Positions 61,301 through 64,000 of a stretch of DNA of 64,000 nt are shown here, piece by piece (position 1 is the first letter of the stretch; every line of letters begins with the position of its first letter). Both the position numbers and the translations under genes were made by a program. Location of the stretch: the NCBI RefSeq assembly GCF_032362555.1, contig NC_083532.1:1191001-1255000 (forward strand). Reading direction: 5' to 3'. The notes under the pieces were generated by a model. The model saw only the letters and a program-made list of their open reading frames with translations. It had not been told where the DNA came from and did not search any database. This stretch comes from Amyelois transitella. Taxonomy: Eukaryota > Arthropoda > Insecta > Lepidoptera > Pyralidae.

Positions 61301-63508
61301 TAGTAAAAAAAATGTTAAGTGTGGACAACCTTTATCACTAATAGTTATAGTTATGGAAAATAGATGTTTCATGAAACTTTACGAAATTTCATGGGAATCA
61401 GTCAAGCCGTTTCGGAGGAGTACGGGAACGAACATTGTGACACGAGAATTTTATATATATGATTTAAACTACATTGTACAAAATACAAATGTATAGCACA
61501 ATTGTCGGACTAAATGTTAGAAACATTGTCTACCATTGGGTCTGACAGTGACCTTTTACGTGGGGTCAAACTAAATAAATATATTTATACATACATATAT
61601 ATATATATATATCACGAGTCATAGAAAATGAAGAGGCGAAGCTAATGTGGGAGATACCAGTACAAACAGATAGGACAGTAACACACAATAGACCGGACAT
61701 AATATACATAGACAAACACAACAAGACTACACATCTTATAGACATCACAGTACCGTCAGACTATAATATAGGAGCAAAAGAAATAGAAAAACTCAGCAAA
61801 TATCACCTACTCAAAACAGAGATAACTAGATTATGGAACACCAAAACAGTAATAACACCCATAGTAATCGGATCAACAGGAGTAATAGCAAAGAACCTGC
61901 GACAGTACTGTGACAGCTTAGACTCCAACATAGACATCACCATAATGCAGAAACAAGCAGCACTACACACAGTCGCTTTGTTGAGTAAAGTTTTAGGGAA
62001 CACTATGTTTATTGAAGGGGACGTCGAATCTCCCTCTTCCTGAAGGCTTCAGGACGGGAATTCGACAAGAAACCGACTCGGAAGTCGAGAAAATAAAACA
62101 AATTTCATATATATATATATATAATATATATAATCACGTCTAAATTCCTTACAGGTTAGACAGTGTCAACGTGCCACATTCAGCTGTTTGGCTCAATAAA
62201 AGAAATAATATCCCTTATATTCAAATTTTTTATTTATTATTATGGGACACTTCATATCTCTTAATAATTGTCATATCTTTTGGTTTCACAACATTGGCTG
62301 ACGTCAAATAAATTACTTAAAACCAAGTTTACTGAGCGTCAGTGCAGAAGAAGCGTTAACAAACTGCACTGCGGCATTTTCGTTTAACGACTAAGGAAGT
62401 CGTCATTCATCGTCATCGTCATATGAATGAATTAATTAATGTCTCAAACTGCATAATCGTTTCATTCGCAGATTACCAATAAAAGGGAGGAAAAACGTAC
62501 TCATAACGTCAGCTCTGCCGTACGTCAACAACGTGCCCCATCTCGGGAACATCATCGGTTGTGTGCTGTCCGCTGATATATTCGCCAGGTGAGTTCGCGT
62601 TGTGACAATTGGAAAATGACATATATTAGCAAAATGTCATATTAGCAAAATGTCATATTAGGGAAATGTCATATTAGCAAAATGTCATATTAGCAAAATG
62701 ACATATTAGCAAAATGTCATGTTAGCAAAATGTCATATTAGCAAAATGTCATATTCGCAAAATGTCATATTAGCAAAATGTCATATTTACAAAATGTAAT
62801 GTATTAGCAAAATGTTATATTCTCAAAATGTCATATAAGCAAAATGTCATATTCGCAGAATGTCATATTCGCAGAATGTCGAATTAGCAAAAAAGGAAAA
62901 AATTGCAGAATGTTACGACGCCAAAACTTATTCCCTACGGAGTAGACAGTGCCGCCAGTCACAAAACTTAAGTAAGAGAAATTTGCTGTTGGTTAAAACT
63001 GTCATTCAATTTAACACCGAACATACTTCTTAACGCTCTCATTTCCACATACATTAATGTTGGGACCAACACGCCCTTATGCACGGCCAGGCGACTTTCT
63101 CATACCAAAGTTCTCATTAATACTACCTCACATCTTGTGCAAGTTTCAACCCAGCAGTAACACGAATGCTTCGGTTATATTATTATAGAAATGAAAAAAA
63201 AATCAAAAATACATACATACATATAACCACGTCTATATCCCTTGCGGGGTAGACAGGGCCAACAGTCTTAAAAAGTCAGATAGGCCACGCCCAGCCATTC
63301 GGCTTAGTGATAGAATCGAGATTCAAACAGTGACAGGTTGCTAGCATGTCGCCTAAAACAATAATCCCAAGTTAATTAGCCTATCCTTTAGTCGCCTTTT
63401 ACGACTTACAAAAATAATTCTTATTTCGTCAGGTACTGTCGTCTTTGTGGCTACAACACATTGTACATATCCGGAACAGACGAGTACGGGACAGCAACTG
63501 AGACAAAA
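55245..63508 (+). CDS. MARS1: Methionyl-tRNA synthetase, cytoplasmic (5' part, runs off the window)
   Basis: MetRS charges initiator and elongator tRNA-Met with methionine in the cytosol. Eight exons join in frame: 55245-55347, 56755-56881, 58445-58595, 59342-59485, 60406-60503, 60931-61044, 62472-62588 and 63433-63508 (310 codons). Residues 1 to ~195 are the GST-like N-terminal domain ([39 protein letters not shown]) that in animals docks into the multisynthetase complex. A Pro/Ser linker (~190-210) follows. The class I catalytic domain starts ~residue 253 with [22 protein letters not shown] (269-272) is the HIGH-type ATP motif. The segment [13 protein letters not shown] is a MetRS signature. 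The KMSKS loop and tRNA-binding domains must lie beyond 64000. Introns hold many SINEs, Helitrons and a minisatellite. Confidence 0.95.
56055..56210 (+). repeat. LINE 3'-end repeat (L family)
   Basis: GAAAATGCTGCAGTGCAGTT core, ending AAATTTTGAATTTGAAG; nearly identical to the copy nested at 7888. Confidence 0.7.
56228..56322 (+). repeat. SINE-A with large internal deletion
   Basis: AAGAATAGGACCACTAGGAC joins directly to ACGTGGCCTTTCAGTCTTTT. Confidence 0.65.
56353..56628 (-). mobile_element. Non-autonomous Helitron, family A
   Basis: TAGCTGTGCCCGCGACTTCG to AATATTAGTATAC; both termini slightly mutated. Confidence 0.75.
56755..56881 (+). CDS. MARS1: MetRS exon 2
   Basis: Acceptor TGTGCTTACAG; codes [20 protein letters not shown] to NGQ. 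Donor CAGTG|GTATGT, phase 2. Confidence 0.92.
56925..57082 (+). mobile_element. RTE-like LINE 3' end in MetRS intron 2
   Basis: GGTAAAGGGTCAGGTCAAAA to TATGTATGTATATA; C-terminal codons ...[22 protein letters not shown] copy starts directly at its tail. Confidence 0.8.
57086..57344 (+). repeat. SINE-A, full length
   Basis: GTGCCGTGTGGTTCCCGGCA to ATGATTTTATGTATATT, inserted at the RTE tail. Confidence 0.8.
57612..57708 (+). repeat. RTE-like LINE tail
   Basis: GAAGCGAAGGAAGTATGCAG to TATGTATGTATG; ~95 bp. Confidence 0.75.
57865..57905 (-). repeat. SINE-T body fragment
   Basis: ATCATCCAAGATCGGAATCC and ATCAGGAAATG, a diverged inverse of the body. Confidence 0.35.
57907..58160 (-). repeat. 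LINE 3'-end repeat (L family)
   Basis: GAATAGAATAGATTTATTTT and GAAGAAGCGGCGGAACAAAC; about as long as the 49857 copy. Confidence 0.75.
58195..58440 (+). repeat. SINE-T, nearly complete
   Basis: GTGGCGCAGCGGTAGTACGC head (first bases missing), GGTTCGAATCCCGG B box, CTGATTGGCCTGGGATGTTT body, tail to TTTATTTATTTATTATTCAG. It ends at the exon-3 acceptor. Confidence 0.85.
58445..58595 (+). CDS. MARS1: MetRS exon 3
   Basis: Acceptor TTATTATTCAG directly after a SINE-T tail; codes [19 protein letters not shown] to YILG. Donor TTGGG|GTAGGT, phase 0. The T-rich SINE tail seems to supply part of the pyrimidine tract. Confidence 0.92.
58750..58826 (-). repeat. SINE-A 3' fragment
   Basis: ATCACTTCTATACCCTTGCG to GATAGGCCACATTC. 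Confidence 0.6.
58824..58894 (+). repeat. (CAT)n-type microsatellite
   Basis: ATC repeats interrupted by ATTC, between the SINE-A fragment and a perfect palindrome. Confidence 0.9.
58899..58943. other. Perfect palindrome, 22-bp arms, 1-nt spacer
   Basis: GGGATAAGCCCGCCTTTGTA (in 58899-58920) is repeated inverted at 58922-58943. The right arm continues into a LINE-like 3' end (CTGTTTTATATTTGTAATGT, AACAATAAAGC). Confidence 0.9.
59026..59283 (-). repeat. SINE-A, full length, MetRS intron 3
   Basis: ATACATACATATAGTCACGT to GGGAATCACACGGCAC; ends 58 bp before exon 4. Confidence 0.85.
59342..59485 (+). CDS. MARS1: MetRS exon 4
   Basis: Acceptor AATTTCCAG; codes [19 protein letters not shown] to GAKAIQ (GST-C-like). 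Donor ACAG|GTACAA. Confidence 0.93.
59572..59846 (+). mobile_element. Non-autonomous Helitron, family A
   Basis: ACTAATATTGCTTAAAGCTG start (mutated TC); GCGGACGAAGTCGCGGGCAC hairpin; CTAA end. Confidence 0.8.
59985..60125 (-). repeat. Repeat family X
   Basis: ACAACCTCCGACACAACATC and GGAAGATCTTGCCTTTGTGG are the inverse of 21145-21290. Confidence 0.6.
60129..60372 (-). repeat. SINE-A, full length
   Basis: ATACATATAATCACGTCTAT to GGTGCCGGGA; ends 33 bp before MetRS exon 5. Confidence 0.85.
60406..60503 (+). CDS. MARS1: MetRS exon 5
   Basis: Acceptor TGTTTTAACAG; codes [19 protein letters not shown] and a Pro/Ser linker. Donor GTCGG|GTGTGT, phase 2. Confidence 0.85.
60556..60850. repeat. 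Fused + and - SINE-A halves forming a foldback
   Basis: A + strand copy breaks at GGCTCTGTC (60723) and continues as a - strand copy. The arms 60694-60715 and 60725-60746 are exact 22-bp inverses around a 9-nt loop. Confidence 0.85.
60931..61044 (+). CDS. MARS1: MetRS exon 6
   Basis: Acceptor CCACGACAG; codes [19 protein letters not shown] to KQEKI. Donor TAGT|GTAAGT, phase 2. Confidence 0.88.
61095..61239 (+). mobile_element. RTE-like LINE 3' end in MetRS intron 6
   Basis: TACCCGAAACCGCCGAGCTT to TATGTATGTATGTATG. TATTTATTTA occurs on both sides, a possible but low-complexity target duplication. Confidence 0.75.
61250..61462 (-). mobile_element. Helitron family B
   Basis: CTAGCTGTCCCGACAAACGT (preceded by A) to GACACGAGAATTTTATATAT. 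Confidence 0.65.
61594..62132 (+). mobile_element. R4/Dong-like LINE fragment inside a TA microsatellite
   Basis: An open frame (61612-62043) codes the C-terminal end of a non-LTR ORF with a restriction-like endonuclease motif: [10 protein letters not shown] then [10 protein letters not shown] (RPD-x14-D), followed by [20 protein letters not shown]. Runs of (TA)n lie on both sides (61594-61612 and 62107-62132). It is 5'-truncated and not a host gene. Confidence 0.75.
62131..62200 (-). repeat. SINE-A 3' fragment
   Basis: ATAATCACGTCTAAATTCCT to CATTCAGCTGTTTGGCTC. Confidence 0.6.
62222..62400 (-). repeat. LINE 3'-end repeat (L family)
   Basis: TTCAAATTTTTTATTTATTA (inverted tail) and GTGCAGAAGAAGCGTTAACA core. 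Confidence 0.65.
62472..62588 (+). CDS. MARS1: MetRS exon 7 (HLGN motif)
   Basis: Acceptor TTTCATTCGCAG; codes [20 protein letters not shown] and [13 protein letters not shown]. Donor CCAG|GTGAGT, phase 2. Confidence 0.95.
62614..62890 (+). repeat. 16-bp minisatellite, ~17 copies
   Basis: Unit ATTAGCAAAATGTCAT with ATTCGCA and ATTAGGG variants, starting 25 bp after the exon-7 donor. Confidence 0.92.
63000..63100 (-). repeat. RTE-like LINE internal fragment
   Basis: AACGCTCTCATTTCCAC then ACATTAATGTTGGGACCAAC, the inverse of the LMYGSE region with a deletion. Confidence 0.6.
63209..63406 (-). repeat. SINE-A, head-truncated
   Basis: CATACATACATATAACCACG to AGTCGCCTTTTACGAC; ends 26 bp before MetRS exon 8. 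Confidence 0.8.
63433..63508 (+). CDS. MARS1: MetRS exon 8
   Basis: Acceptor TTATTTCGTCAG; codes [20 protein letters not shown] and ATETK. Donor AAA|GTAAGT, phase 0. The next exon is outside the window. Confidence 0.93.
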
Positions 63509-63576
63509 GTAAGTCTTGCTCGCTCTCACACACTTAAAAAATACATATATCATACATCTCATACTTAAATATAAAT

Positions 63577-63809
63577 ATATACGGGACAAATGACACAGAT
63601 TGAGTTAGCCTCGAAGTAAGTTCGAGACTTGTGTTACGAGATACTAACTCAACGGTACTATATTTTATAATAAATACTTATATAGATAAACATCCAAGAC
63701 CCAGGCCAATCAGAGAAAGTTCTGTTTCTCATCATGCCCTGGCCGGGATTCGAACCCGGGACCTCCGGTGTCACAGACAAGCGTACTACCGCTGCGCCAC
63801 AGAGGCCGT
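63577..63809 (-). repeat. SINE-T, full length
   Basis: ACGGGACAAATGACACAGAT to GCTGCGCCACAGAGGCCGTC, with intact A-box and B-box regions on the - strand. It is one of the best-preserved copies. Confidence 0.9.
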
Positions 63810-63894
63810 CAGCTATATATTACATACTTTGAAATCCCATTTGGTATGAGTGACAAAAGTGAGTATTACTCACTATCGTAATTAAAAAAAATCT

Positions 63895-63965
63895 TAGTAG
63901 TAAATAGTATGAAGCGGAAGAAGTATGCAGGGATCGTGGCAAGAGGAAAGTTGTAGCCTCCTGTA
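63895..63965 (+). repeat. RTE-like LINE relic
   Basis: GAAGCGGAAGAAGTATGCAG and GATCGTGGCAAGAGGAAAG; tail absent. Confidence 0.6.
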
Positions 63966-64000
63966 GTTGTAATCCCAAATCATATTTCCTCTTGCTTCTT

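Noticed and set aside
61645-62043. Host gene of 132 aa in MetRS intron 6
   Set aside because: It has the restriction-like endonuclease pattern of R2/R4-type LINEs and is framed by TA repeats.
62614-62890. CRISPR-like array
   Set aside because: It is a direct tandem minisatellite without unique spacers, in an animal intron.

Overview
The window is eukaryotic nuclear DNA, almost certainly from a moth or butterfly (Lepidoptera). Four intron-containing genes with GT-AG splice sites sit in an AT-rich background full of interspersed repeats: non-autonomous Helitrons with a TC start and a hairpin plus CTAG end, tRNA-derived SINEs, 5'-truncated RTE-like LINE tails, and a very abundant ~260-bp SINE-like repeat (called SINE-A here) ending in (TATG)n. 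Nothing looks bacterial, viral or organellar.

Layout. Positions 3406-13766 (+): a Gbx/unplugged homeobox gene in three coding exons, with an 8.3-kb first intron full of repeats. Positions 13.8-38.7 kb: a long stretch with no supported coding gene, made of repeats separated by short unique islands that are candidate regulatory DNA. Positions 38805-46449 (+): an uncharacterised Myb/SANT-like (zeste-type) DNA-binding protein with a C-terminal coiled coil, five coding exons, and a probable ~2.9-kb 3' UTR with few repeats. Positions 51302-54632 (-): a ZAD-C2H2 zinc-finger protein with 11 fingers in two coding exons; its intron holds a 709-bp piggyBac-like MITE and a Helitron. Positions 55245-63508 (+), running off the right edge: the N-terminal 310 codons of cytoplasmic methionyl-tRNA synthetase (GST-like domain, then the catalytic domain through the HLGN motif), eight exons so far. 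The zinc-finger and MetRS genes are head to head, 612 bp apart between start codons. All exon joins listed keep frame and phase, but none is confirmed by transcript data.

The most interesting material is in the repeats. SINE-A and the RTE-like LINE share their last ~40 bp and the TATG tail, which suggests the LINE moves SINE-A. Several LINE fragments carry visible 9-12-bp target-site duplications. A Helitron sits exactly between A and T inside an RTE tail. A fragment of an R4/Dong-type LINE with a restriction-like endonuclease motif lies inside a TA microsatellite. Several long perfect inverted repeats (19-28-bp arms) could form hairpin RNA. I found no clear evidence of a new multi-gene biological system. 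The genes are ordinary housekeeping and transcription-factor genes without an evident shared pathway.
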